Origin: Candidatus Omnitrophota bacterium
Lineage (GTDB): Bacteria > Ratteibacteria > UBA8468 > B48-G9 > DSTR01
DNA length: 5,981 nt
Assembly (NCBI GenBank): GCA_023818865.1
Contig: JAMWDF010000017.1
Span: forward strand, 16,052 to 22,032
Direction of reading: 5' to 3'
Under the pieces are notes generated by a model, which made no database searches, had not been told where the DNA came from, and was given only the letters and a program-made list of their open reading frames with translations. The position numbers and the translations under genes are program-made. Shown piece by piece: positions 1 through 5,582 of this stretch. Position 1 is the stretch's first letter; every line of letters begins with the position of its first letter.

Positions 1-240
1 CCAAAGGACGATTCTTTAATAACCGTTGACGCCAATCTAATCCATTACAAGGAACTTTCAATCTTTGGCGCCTTCGCTTCTAACAGAAAGGATTATCTCA
101 AGGCTGCCCAGATGATTGCTTCTAACGCTATTTTTTCGGAAAAATTTATTACCCGGGTCTTTCCTCTTTCAGAGATTGTGGAGGCAATCCACCAGGTGAG
201 AAAGGGAACGGTTCTTAAAGCCGTCATTCAGTTACTTTAG
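1..240 (+). CDS. Zinc-type medium-chain alcohol/polyol dehydrogenase, C-terminal fragment
   Basis: The window opens inside this gene. Frame 1 is open from base 1 to a TAG at 238-240 and gives the last 79 residues. They fit the C-terminal end of zinc-dependent medium-chain dehydrogenases (the sorbitol, threonine and alcohol dehydrogenase group). The segment IHYKELSIFGAFAS matches the family's strand with the 'xHxKELxxxGSFxx' look. It is followed by a helix carrying DYLKAAQMIAS, then the FITRVFPLSEIVEAI element and a final KAVIQL strand. The N-terminal zinc-binding region and the Rossmann core lie outside the window, so substrate and cofactor cannot be judged. The next gene, a sorbitol-6-phosphate dehydrogenase-like enzyme, starts 17 bases downstream, which suggests co-transcription and a sugar-alcohol substrate. 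That role is inferred from context. The family is fairly secure and the exact enzyme is open. Confidence 0.82.
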   Translation, partial: PKDDSLITVDANLIHYKELSIFGAFASNRKDYLKAAQMIASNAIFSEKFITRVFPLSEIVEAIHQVRKGTVLKAVIQLL

Positions 241-247
241 CTCATTT

Positions 248-253
248 GGGAGG
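248..253 (+). promoter_or_regulatory. Ribosome binding site that sets the SDR start
   Basis: GGGAGG lies 4 bases before the ATG at 258. An in-frame TTG at 246 would place this site inside the coding region, so the ATG is preferred. Confidence 0.75.
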
Positions 254-257
254 AAAA

Positions 258-1055
258 ATGGAAAAACAGGGATGTTTAACTAACAAGGTAGCGGTTGTTA
301 CCGGAGCCGGTAGAGGATTGGGTGAAGCAATTGCCTATGGTTTGGCAAGAGAAGGAGCAATAGTCTGTCCCTGGGATATTAACCAAGAAACTATCCAGAA
401 AGTGGCGGAGAAACTGAAGAGTGATTATGGTAGAACAGGTAAACCGGGAGTGGTTGATGTGACTGATGCCCGGGCGGTAGAAAATGAAATTAACTGGGTG
501 GTAAAAACCTTCGGTTCTTTGGATATCTTGATAGCCAACGCTGGCATCCTTCATGCTTACGACATTACTGAATTCCCGGAAGACATCTGGCGGAAGGTAA
601 TTGAAGTAAATCTGACCGGATATTTCATTTGCGCTAAATACGCAGCCAAGGTGATGAAACAACAGCGCCGCGGCGTAATTGTCCAAATCAATTCTAAATC
701 AGGAAAAAAGGGGAGTTTTAGAAACAGCGCCTATGCAGCGAGTAAATTTGGAGGGATTGGCTTGACCCAGTCTATCGCCCTTGATCTTGCCCCCTACGGC
801 GTGCGGGTAAATGCGGTTTGCCCTGGTAATTTGCTGGATAGTCCGTTGTGGCAGGAAAGCCTGTTTGACCAGTATGCAAAAAAATGGGGAATTAGCCGAG
901 AGGAAGTTCGGAAAAAATACATTGAGCAGGTGCCTCTTGGTCGGCCGTGTACTTATCAGGATGTGATCAATGTAGTCATCTTTTTATGTGACGAGAGGTC
1001 CTCTTACATGACTGGCCAGGCAATCAATATCACTGGCGGCCAGGAGATGAGGTAA
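258..1055 (+). CDS. srlD: Short-chain dehydrogenase, sorbitol-6-phosphate 2-dehydrogenase-like
   Basis: This 265-residue cytoplasmic oxidoreductase is a classical SDR. The likely reaction is sorbitol 6-phosphate plus NAD+ to fructose 6-phosphate plus NADH. Visible features are the nucleotide-binding TGAGRGLG (residues 15-22), Asp40 at the end of the second strand (favours NAD over NADP), the NAG motif (94-96), and the catalytic set Asn118, Ser146, Tyr159 and Lys163 (YxxxK). The second half resembles E. coli SrlD as I recall it: INSKSGK around 144-150, KFGGIGLTQS around 163-172, GNLLDSP around 190-196, then YIEQVPL and a C-terminal TGQAINITGGQ. This goes well beyond general SDR similarity. The chosen ATG follows a good ribosome site. 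The gene sits 17 bases after a zinc dehydrogenase, which fits a polyol catabolic unit. A related sugar-alcohol or keto-sugar substrate is possible. No transporter or kinase is in view to confirm it. Confidence 0.85.
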   Translation: MEKQGCLTNKVAVVTGAGRGLGEAIAYGLAREGAIVCPWDINQETIQKVAEKLKSDYGRTGKPGVVDVTDARAVENEINWVVKTFGSLDILIANAGILHAYDITEFPEDIWRKVIEVNLTGYFICAKYAAKVMKQQRRGVIVQINSKSGKKGSFRNSAYAASKFGGIGLTQSIALDLAPYGVRVNAVCPGNLLDSPLWQESLFDQYAKKWGISREEVRKKYIEQVPLGRPCTYQDVINVVIFLCDERSSYMTGQAINITGGQEMR

Positions 1056-1066
1056 AATTAAAAAGA

Positions 1067-1088
1067 AAGGCTCTGCCAGTGTGGCCTT
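1067..1088 (+). repeat. Small inverted repeat in the ribD leader
   Basis: AAGGC (1067-1071) is complementary to GCCTT (1084-1088) around a 12-base loop. The five-pair stem is weak and no T-run follows. It could be chance. Confidence 0.3.
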
Positions 1089-1093
1089 AAGCT

Positions 1094-1116
1094 CGGAGAG
1101 AAAGAATCTCTTGCCG
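1094..1116 (+). repeat. Hairpin in the ribD leader
   Basis: CGGAGAGA (1094-1101) pairs with TCTCT (1107-1111) and CCG (1114-1116) around an AAGAA loop, with a two-base bulge (TG) on the 3' side. The eight pairs make it the strongest fold I see in the gap. The following bases (ACAATTAACTTAG) contain no T-run, so it is not a standard intrinsic terminator. A role as an attenuator or RNA-stabilising element is conjecture. Confidence 0.4.
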
Positions 1117-1147
1117 GACAATTAACTTAGAAATTAAGAGCAGAACC

Positions 1148-2269
1148 ATGCCAGAGGAAAAATTCCTTCTTGACGCCCTTAAGCTGGCTAAACGTGGTAA
1201 AGGACTAGTCAGTCCTAATCCGATGGTCGGCGCTCTGGTGGTGCGAGGCAGTCAGATTGTCGGCCGGGGATGGCATCGCGCCTACGGATTGCCGCACGCT
1301 GAGATAGAAGCTCTAAGGCAGGCCGGGTCAAGGGCAAAAGGATCGACCCTTTATGTTACCTTGGAGCCTTGTTGTCATTATGGAAAAACACCGCCCTGTG
1401 TCAAGGCCATAGTGGCAGCCGGAATAAAAGAAGTGGTTTGTTGTATAAAAGACCCCAATCCTCTTGTAGACGGAAAAGGGTTTCGGTTCCTGGAAGAACA
1501 CGGCATCAAAGTAAGAAGTGGCTGGCTGGAGAAGGAGGCGATGAGTTTAAATCAGCCTTACCTAACCAGGCTGAAAAAAAATAGGCCTTTTCTCATTCTG
1601 AAATGGGCAATGAGTCTTGACGGGAAGATAGCCACGGTTTCTGGAGACAGTCGGTGGCTTACTTCAGAAGAAACAAGAGCCTGGGCGAAAAAATATCGGT
1701 TTACTTGCGACGGTATCTTGGTGGGCATCAATACAATTTTGAAAGATAACCCTAGGTTGAACTTTGAACCACCCAGGTTTCAAACCCAACAGTCCCTCCT
1801 GGTAAGAAAGAAATACACCAAGATTGTCCTGGATAGCCGGCTGCGCATTCCAGAAAGCGCTAACATATTTGCGGATAAACAATCCCGGGTGATTATATTT
1901 ACTTCAGAAAAGGCTCCGCTGGAAAAAAGATGCCAACTGAATCGTGAAAATTGTACCGTCATCACTGTCAACCAAGCAGGGAAATATCTTCAGCTAAAGG
2001 AAGTCCTCTCTCATCTGCTCAGTGAGGAAATAGGCATCCTTTTGGTAGAAGGAGGGCATCAGGTCCTTACCTCTTTTTGGCAGGAACGTTTAGTGGATAA
2101 GGTAATGATTTTTATCGGCAATAAATTTATCGGAGGGACCAAGTCTTTAAGCCCTCTTGGCGGCCCTGATCGGCTCAACCTTGAACCTGCTGCTTACCTG
2201 AAAGAATTTTCTGCCCAAACAGTCAATGATAACTGGCTGATACAAGGAGAACCGTGTTTTCCGGGATAA
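1148..2269 (+). CDS. ribD: Bifunctional riboflavin biosynthesis deaminase/reductase RibD
   Basis: RibD carries out two consecutive steps: zinc-dependent deamination of 2,5-diamino-6-ribosylamino-pyrimidinone 5'-phosphate, then NADPH-dependent reduction of the ribosyl side chain. The protein has 373 residues, the usual length. The N-terminal deaminase domain (about 1-145) shows HAE (His50, catalytic Glu52) and PCCHYGKTPPC with zinc ligands Cys75 and Cys84, at the same numbers as in E. coli RibD. The C-terminal reductase domain (about 146-370) shows LKWAMSLDGKIA (151-162), GDSRWLTS (166-173), GINTILKDNPRL (193-204) and LLVEGG (298-303). The ATG at 1148 gives the normal N-terminus; only a weak AAGAG (1136-1140) precedes it. 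The gene heads the rib cluster, and its last 16 bases overlap ribE. Both domains look intact. Confidence 0.97.
   Translation: MPEEKFLLDALKLAKRGKGLVSPNPMVGALVVRGSQIVGRGWHRAYGLPHAEIEALRQAGSRAKGSTLYVTLEPCCHYGKTPPCVKAIVAAGIKEVVCCIKDPNPLVDGKGFRFLEEHGIKVRSGWLEKEAMSLNQPYLTRLKKNRPFLILKWAMSLDGKIATVSGDSRWLTSEETRAWAKKYRFTCDGILVGINTILKDNPRLNFEPPRFQTQQSLLVRKKYTKIVLDSRLRIPESANIFADKQSRVIIFTSEKAPLEKRCQLNRENCTVITVNQAGKYLQLKEVLSHLLSEEIGILLVEGGHQVLTSFWQERLVDKVMIFIGNKFIGGTKSLSPLGGPDRLNLEPAAYLKEFSAQTVNDNWLIQGEPCFPG
2244..2249 (+). promoter_or_regulatory. Ribosome binding site for ribE inside ribD
   Basis: AAGGAG lies 4 bases before the GTG at 2254, within the ribD coding region. It supports the GTG start and a true 16-base overlap of the two genes. 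Confidence 0.8.
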
Positions 2270-2859
2270 TTGAAGAGGTAGGGAAAGTAGAAAGGAAGAT
2301 TTTCCGGAGCGGATTATTACAACTGCTGATTAACACAGAAAATATAGCTAGGGAAATCCAACCTGGAGAAAGTCTGGCAGTCAATGGTGTTTGTTTGACA
2401 GTAGAAAGGAAAGAAGGAAAAACCCTCCAGGTTACCTTAAGCGAGCAAACTCAAAGAGAGACAACTTTGGGTAAAATAGGGATTGGCGAACCAGTAAATT
2501 TGGAAAGAGCCTTACTGGCTGGGGGCCGATTGGGAGGCCATTTTGTCACTGGCCATGTTGATTTCCAAACCCCGTTACTTACTTTTCATCGTCAAGAAGA
2601 AGCAGTCACAATGAAGTTTCGGCTTCCGGAGAACTTCCGCCGTTACGTTGTCAGGCGAGGTTCATTAGCCGTGGACGGTGTTTCCCTGACAGTAGCCGAA
2701 TTAGAAGGACCGGTCGTTACCATCTGGCTGATTCCTTATACCATTACTCATACAAGTTTCAGGTTTAAACACCCTGGTTCAATGGTGAATGTGGAGACTG
2801 ATATCTTGGCTAAACATCTGGAGGCAATTCTCCAGTTAAGGGTGAAAAATTATGATTAA
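2254..2859 (+). CDS. ribE: Riboflavin synthase, alpha chain
   Basis: This enzyme dismutates two 6,7-dimethyl-8-ribityllumazine molecules to riboflavin and the diaminopyrimidine. It is cytoplasmic and trimeric in known relatives. The 201 residues form the typical tandem of two lumazine-binding barrels. The first (about 1-97) starts MFSGIIEEVG and carries LAVNGVCLTV (41-50, Cys47) and VNLERAL (81-87). The second (about 98-190) carries GHFVTGHVD (95-103, His101), RGSLAVDGVSLTV (135-147), LIPYT (159-163) and VNVETDILAKHLE (178-190). The start is a GTG with a strong ribosome site; the family's MF(T/S)GIIEE beginning confirms it. The usual KGSI is RGSL here, and the usual IPHT is IPYT with Tyr162. 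These are mild departures in an otherwise intact enzyme. The gene overlaps ribD by 16 bases and ribBA by 8. Confidence 0.96.
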   Translation: MFSGIIEEVGKVERKIFRSGLLQLLINTENIAREIQPGESLAVNGVCLTVERKEGKTLQVTLSEQTQRETTLGKIGIGEPVNLERALLAGGRLGGHFVTGHVDFQTPLLTFHRQEEAVTMKFRLPENFRRYVVRRGSLAVDGVSLTVAELEGPVVTIWLIPYTITHTSFRFKHPGSMVNVETDILAKHLEAILQLRVKNYD

Positions 2860-4141
2860 GGCAAAAAAACAAGAGCTACTGTCCTTTTTTTCTTCTGTTG
2901 AGCAGGCGCTTAACACGATAAGGCGGGGAGGCTTAGTGATTGTGGTTGATGACGAAAGCCGGGAAAATGAGGGTGACTTGATTATGGCTGCGGAAAAGGT
3001 GAGCCCAGGGAGCATTAATTTTATGGCTAAACAAGCCAGAGGATTAATTTGTGTTGCCCTGCTTCCGGAAAGGTTAAAGAAATTGAAGTTGCCGCCGATG
3101 GTTCCGGAGAACACCGCTTTGCATCAGACCGATTTTACTGTTTCAGTAGATGCAGCCAGAGGCGTTACGACCGGAATTTCTGCTTATGACCGAGCGGTAA
3201 CTGTTAAAATGCTGGTTGACCCGAAGACAAGACCACAGGACCTAGCCAGACCCGGCCATATCTTCCCTATTCGGGCAAAGCCAGGCGGGGTACTGGTCAG
3301 AGCTGGCCACACAGAAGCCGCTGTAGACCTGGCGCGGCTGGCTGGTTTGGCTCCGGCTGGGGTGATGTGCGAGATTTTAAATGAAGATGGCACCATGGCG
3401 AGATTACCCCAGTTGGTTAAGATTGCCCAAAAACACCGGCTACCCCTGATTTCCGTCCGGGACCTGATTGCTTATCGGCGGAGCCGAGAGAAACTTATCA
3501 GAAAGATACTTTCTGTCTCTCTCCCTACTGCCTTCGGACAATTTACTCTCTATCTTTACCAAGATCTGATTTCCGGCAATCATCATCTGGCTCTGGCTAA
3601 AGGCCAATTAAGTCTGAGAAACCCGCATGATAGCATATTGGTGCGGGTTCATTCTCAATGCTTAACTGGCGATATTTTTCACTCACTAAGATGCGACTGT
3701 GGACAACAACTTCACCGCGCCCTGGAGATGATAGAAAAAGAAGGCCGGGGGGTACTGGTTTATCTGCCCCAGGAAGGACGGGGTATCGGTCTGGAAAACA
3801 AACTGAAGGCTTACCTGCTTCAAGACGAAAAGAAGTTAGATACGGTCCAAGCCAATCTCAAATTGGGTTTTCCTGAAGACCTGCGGGATTATGGCATCGG
3901 TGCCCAGGTTCTCTCTGACCTGGGATTGACCCGAATCAGGCTGATGACTAATAATCCGAGGAAGATTGTCGGTCTGGCTGGATACGGATTAACAGTTGTT
4001 GACCGGGTGCCGATCTGCGTGGAAGCTACCCGATATTCGCGGAAATACCTTCAAACAAAAATCAAAAAGCTCCATCATCTCATTGATTTGAAAACACAAA
4101 AGGCTAAGGAAAAAACTGTCCATCTTTCAAGGAGGCACTAA
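2852..4141 (+). CDS. ribBA: Bifunctional 3,4-dihydroxy-2-butanone-4-phosphate synthase / GTP cyclohydrolase II
   Basis: This 429-residue fusion makes both riboflavin precursors. The N-terminal RibB domain (about 15-210) converts ribulose 5-phosphate to dihydroxybutanone phosphate plus formate. It shows DDESRENEGDL (33-43), GVTTGIS (104-110), RPGHIFPIRA (133-142), RAGHTEAAVDL (150-160) and CEILNEDGTMARLP (173-186). The C-terminal RibA domain (about 215-412) opens GTP to the diaminopyrimidine. It keeps zinc ligands Cys270, Cys281 and Cys283 (CLTGD...RCDCG), QEGRGIGL (307-314), Tyr321, Arg345 and TNNPRK (366-371). Departures from the usual RibA motifs are HSQC for HSEC (Gln269), YLPQEGR for YLRQEGR (Pro306), DTVQAN for DTVEAN (Gln333), and HHL for GHL near the end. 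A basic tail of about 15 residues follows the domain. AAGGGTG at 2838-2844 is the likely ribosome site. The start codon lies inside ribE, and the stop shares one base with the ribH start. Confidence 0.95.
   Translation: MIKAKKQELLSFFSSVEQALNTIRRGGLVIVVDDESRENEGDLIMAAEKVSPGSINFMAKQARGLICVALLPERLKKLKLPPMVPENTALHQTDFTVSVDAARGVTTGISAYDRAVTVKMLVDPKTRPQDLARPGHIFPIRAKPGGVLVRAGHTEAAVDLARLAGLAPAGVMCEILNEDGTMARLPQLVKIAQKHRLPLISVRDLIAYRRSREKLIRKILSVSLPTAFGQFTLYLYQDLISGNHHLALAKGQLSLRNPHDSILVRVHSQCLTGDIFHSLRCDCGQQLHRALEMIEKEGRGVLVYLPQEGRGIGLENKLKAYLLQDEKKLDTVQANLKLGFPEDLRDYGIGAQVLSDLGLTRIRLMTNNPRKIVGLAGYGLTVVDRVPICVEATRYSRKYLQTKIKKLHHLIDLKTQKAKEKTVHLSRRH
4129..4135 (+). promoter_or_regulatory. Ribosome binding site for ribH
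   Basis: AAGGAGG lies 5 bases before the ATG at 4141. It is one of the two strongest Shine-Dalgarno matches in the window. This may fit the large amounts of RibH needed for a multi-subunit capsid-like enzyme, but that reading is inference. Confidence 0.75.
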
Positions 4142-4617
4142 TGAATGTGAAAGAAGGAATGCTGGAAGCAAGAGGGAAAAGGTTTGGAATAGTGGTGAGC
4201 CGGTTTAATGACTTCATTACCAGACAGTTGCTGGAGGGCGCCCTTGATTGTTTGCGTCGCCACAATGCGCAGGAAGAAAATATTGATGTTGTTTGGGTAC
4301 CCGGAACGGTGGAAATGGTCTATGCTGCTGCCAGAATGGTGGAAACGACCCAGTATGATGCTTTGATCTGTTTGGGAGCAATTATTCGGGGGGGGACACC
4401 CCATTTTGAGTATGTGGCTTCCCAGATTACCCGGGCGGTGGCTCAACTGAATCTTTCCCAGAACACTCCGGTTACCTTTGGTATCATTACGGCTGACACG
4501 GTGGAACAGGCAACTGAACGGGCAGGGACAAAGCAGGGAAACAAGGGCTGGAATGCGGCTTTAAGCGCGATTGAGATGGCTCAAGTTGCGGCTTTACTCC
4601 GCTTGAAAAATAAATGA
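4141..4617 (+). CDS. ribH: 6,7-dimethyl-8-ribityllumazine synthase
   Basis: RibH condenses 5-amino-6-ribitylaminouracil with dihydroxybutanone phosphate to form lumazine. Relatives assemble as pentamers or 60-subunit shells. At 158 residues it has normal length. Numbering matches B. subtilis RibH: SRFNDFIT (20-27, with Phe22), IRGGTPHFEYV (82-92, catalytic His88), and ERAGTKQGNKGW (126-137, with Arg127 and Lys135), followed by AALSAIEMA. The end resembles the Aquifex type (FGIITADT, GNKGW). The segment normally written PGAFEIP reads PGTVEMV (54-60), so the aromatic at 57 is Val, position 56 is Thr and the Pro at 60 is Val; Glu58 is kept. A run of eight G (4388-4395) encodes part of the active-site loop. 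The gene starts on TAATG with ribBA and ends on ATGA with nusB, so it is tightly coupled on both sides. Confidence 0.96.
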   Translation: MNVKEGMLEARGKRFGIVVSRFNDFITRQLLEGALDCLRRHNAQEENIDVVWVPGTVEMVYAAARMVETTQYDALICLGAIIRGGTPHFEYVASQITRAVAQLNLSQNTPVTFGIITADTVEQATERAGTKQGNKGWNAALSAIEMAQVAALLRLKNK

Positions 4618-5024
4618 AGCGAAGGAAAGCGCGGGAGTGCGCTCTGAAAATTCTTTATCAAAGGGAGATGAGAGAAGAACCCGTAGAAATTCTCTTGTCG
4701 GAATTCTGGGGGCACAAACCGTACCCGGAAAAGGTAAGAGATTATGCCAGCCAGGCGGTAAAAGGAATTTGTCTGCATCTTGGGGAGATTGACGGGTTGA
4801 TTTCTCGCGCCGCGCTCAACTGGCCATTGGAGAGGATGAGCGCAGTTGACCGAAATATCTTGCGGCTAGGGACCTGGGAGCTCTTATGGGCTGCCGATAT
4901 TCCGGCAGCAGTGTCAATTGATGAAGCTATTGAATTAGCTAAACTTTATGGGACAGAAGATTCACCTGCCTTTATCAACGGAATTTTAGACCGGATTAAA
5001 AAAATGAGGGAGGAAAAAAATTAA
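4614..5024 (+). CDS. nusB: Transcription antitermination factor NusB
   Basis: NusB is a small all-helical RNA-binding protein. It pairs with NusE (ribosomal protein S10) at boxA sites to support antitermination, chiefly of rRNA operons. The 136-residue protein shows the family hallmarks: an N-terminal RRKARECALKILYQ (3-16), the central MSAVDRNILRLGTWEL (75-90), the IPAAVSIDEAIELAKLYG stretch (96-113), and DSPAFINGILDRI (116-128) in place of the usual DSxKFVNGVLD. The start overlaps the ribH stop by four bases (ATGA), and I see no Shine-Dalgarno motif just before it. Translation therefore probably depends on ribosomes finishing ribH. Linkage of nusB to ribH is common in bacteria and supports both calls. 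Eighteen bases separate it from the next start. No boxA-like site was identified here. Confidence 0.96.
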   Translation: MKRRKARECALKILYQREMREEPVEILLSEFWGHKPYPEKVRDYASQAVKGICLHLGEIDGLISRAALNWPLERMSAVDRNILRLGTWELLWAADIPAAVSIDEAIELAKLYGTEDSPAFINGILDRIKKMREEKN

Positions 5025-5032
5025 GCTTAACT

Positions 5033-5040
5033 GGAGGTGA
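5033..5040 (+). promoter_or_regulatory. Ribosome binding site that sets the DJ-1/PfpI gene start
   Basis: GGAGGTGA is a near-perfect anti-Shine-Dalgarno complement. Its GGAGG core ends 5 bases before the ATG at 5043. The in-frame GTG at 5037 is part of the site itself and cannot be the start; the ATG at 5055 is too distant. Confidence 0.8.
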
Positions 5041-5042
5041 GG

Positions 5043-5582
5043 ATGGCTGAAGCGATGACCAAAGTAATTTTGATAGTGTTGGCGTTTAACCACTTTCGGG
5101 ATGAAGAATACCGGGTGCCCCGGCAAACGCTGGAAAAGGCTGGTTACCAGGTACTGGTGGCTTCCAATCAGAAAGGAAAGGCTACAGGAATGTTGGGTAT
5201 GAGGATAGAAGTAGACAGATTGATTGAGGAGACTACCGCCTCTGGTTTTGATGGTTTAATTCTGGTAGGGGGGTCAGGAACACCGGCCCTCTATGAAAAC
5301 AGCAAACTCCATAAGCTAATCAAAGAATTTATCACTCAGAAGAAGCCTGTTGGGGCTATTTGTTTGGCTCCGGTGATTCTTGCCCGGGCTGGCGTTTTGA
5401 AAGGGAAAAAAGCGACTGTCTATGCCAGTGCTTCTGCAGAAGTGAAGAAAGGCGGCGCTAATTACTCTCCAGAGCCGGTGGTCGTTGATGGCCAGATAGT
5501 CACTGCTGATGGTCCGGAGGCAGCCTTAGATTTCGCCCGTACCTTTCTGAATCTGCTTTCTGCGCCAGGAGAAACCCGGTGA
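5043..5582 (+). CDS. DJ-1/PfpI family protein
   Basis: This 179-residue soluble protein belongs to the DJ-1/PfpI superfamily, whose members include proteases, glyoxalases/deglycases and redox-sensitive chaperones. The specific activity cannot be read from sequence. Visible elements are the first strand KVILIVLAFN (7-16), FRDEEYRVP (18-26) with Glu22 at the position of the conserved acidic partner, GLILVGGSGT (71-80), and the nucleophile elbow GAICLAP (104-110) with Cys107. These are followed by AGVLKGKKAT (116-125) and EPVVVDGQIVTADGP (144-158). The His that follows the Cys in PfpI proteases is Leu108. The position of the DJ-1 His is about Tyr127, by alignment from memory. A classical Cys-His protease is therefore unlikely. 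The gene lies 18 bases after nusB, and its stop overlaps the next start (GTGA), so it appears to belong to the same transcript. Confidence 0.9.
   Translation: MAEAMTKVILIVLAFNHFRDEEYRVPRQTLEKAGYQVLVASNQKGKATGMLGMRIEVDRLIEETTASGFDGLILVGGSGTPALYENSKLHKLIKEFITQKKPVGAICLAPVILARAGVLKGKKATVYASASAEVKKGGANYSPEPVVVDGQIVTADGPEAALDFARTFLNLLSAPGETR
5567..5571 (+). promoter_or_regulatory. Ribosome binding site for the flippase-like gene
   Basis: AGGAG inside the end of the DJ-1/PfpI gene lies 7 bases before the GTG at 5579. It supports the GTG start and a four-base overlap of the genes. Confidence 0.7.

Larger units (their letters stand above)
1056..1147 (+). other. 92-base leader / intergenic gap before ribD
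   Basis: This is the only gap longer than 20 bases in the window. It contains two small inverted repeats (1067-1088 and 1094-1116) and an AT-rich stretch at 1120-1138. I see no FMN riboswitch signature, no convincing -35/-10 pair and no T-run after either hairpin. It may hold the rib promoter or simply be a spacer inside a longer transcript. The sequence does not decide between these. Confidence 0.7.

Noticed and set aside
246..257. TTG at 246 as the start of the SDR gene
   Set aside because: It would put the GGGAGG ribosome site inside the coding region; the ATG at 258 is correctly spaced from that site.
276..686. Long minus-strand reading frame opposite the SDR gene
   Set aside because: It is antisense to a strongly conserved coding region, has no recognisable domain and no ribosome site. 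The same applies to the other minus-strand frames across the window.
1094..1116. Intrinsic terminator between the dehydrogenase genes and ribD
   Set aside because: The stem is present but no T-run follows; the next bases are mixed A/C/T.
1081..1125. Possible 14-codon leader peptide (GTG to TAA) before ribD
   Set aside because: The upstream AAAGG is poorly spaced, the codons show no regulatory run such as repeated identical amino acids, and short frames of this size arise by chance.
1111..1140. Promoter with TTGCCG as -35
   Set aside because: At 16-18 base spacing the downstream hexamers (ATTAAG, TTAAGA, TAAGAG) are poor -10 matches, so I do not call it.
1369..1584. Plus-strand frame inside ribD in another phase
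   Set aside because: It is an out-of-frame shadow of the RibD zinc-site region with no family features. The same holds for the internal frame at 3658-3876 within ribBA.
5021..5030. Perfect 10-base palindrome TTAAGCTTAA at the nusB stop
   Set aside because: It is short, AT-rich and lies at a stop codon next to a ribosome site. Nothing suggests an operator, and a single copy of this size is expected by chance.
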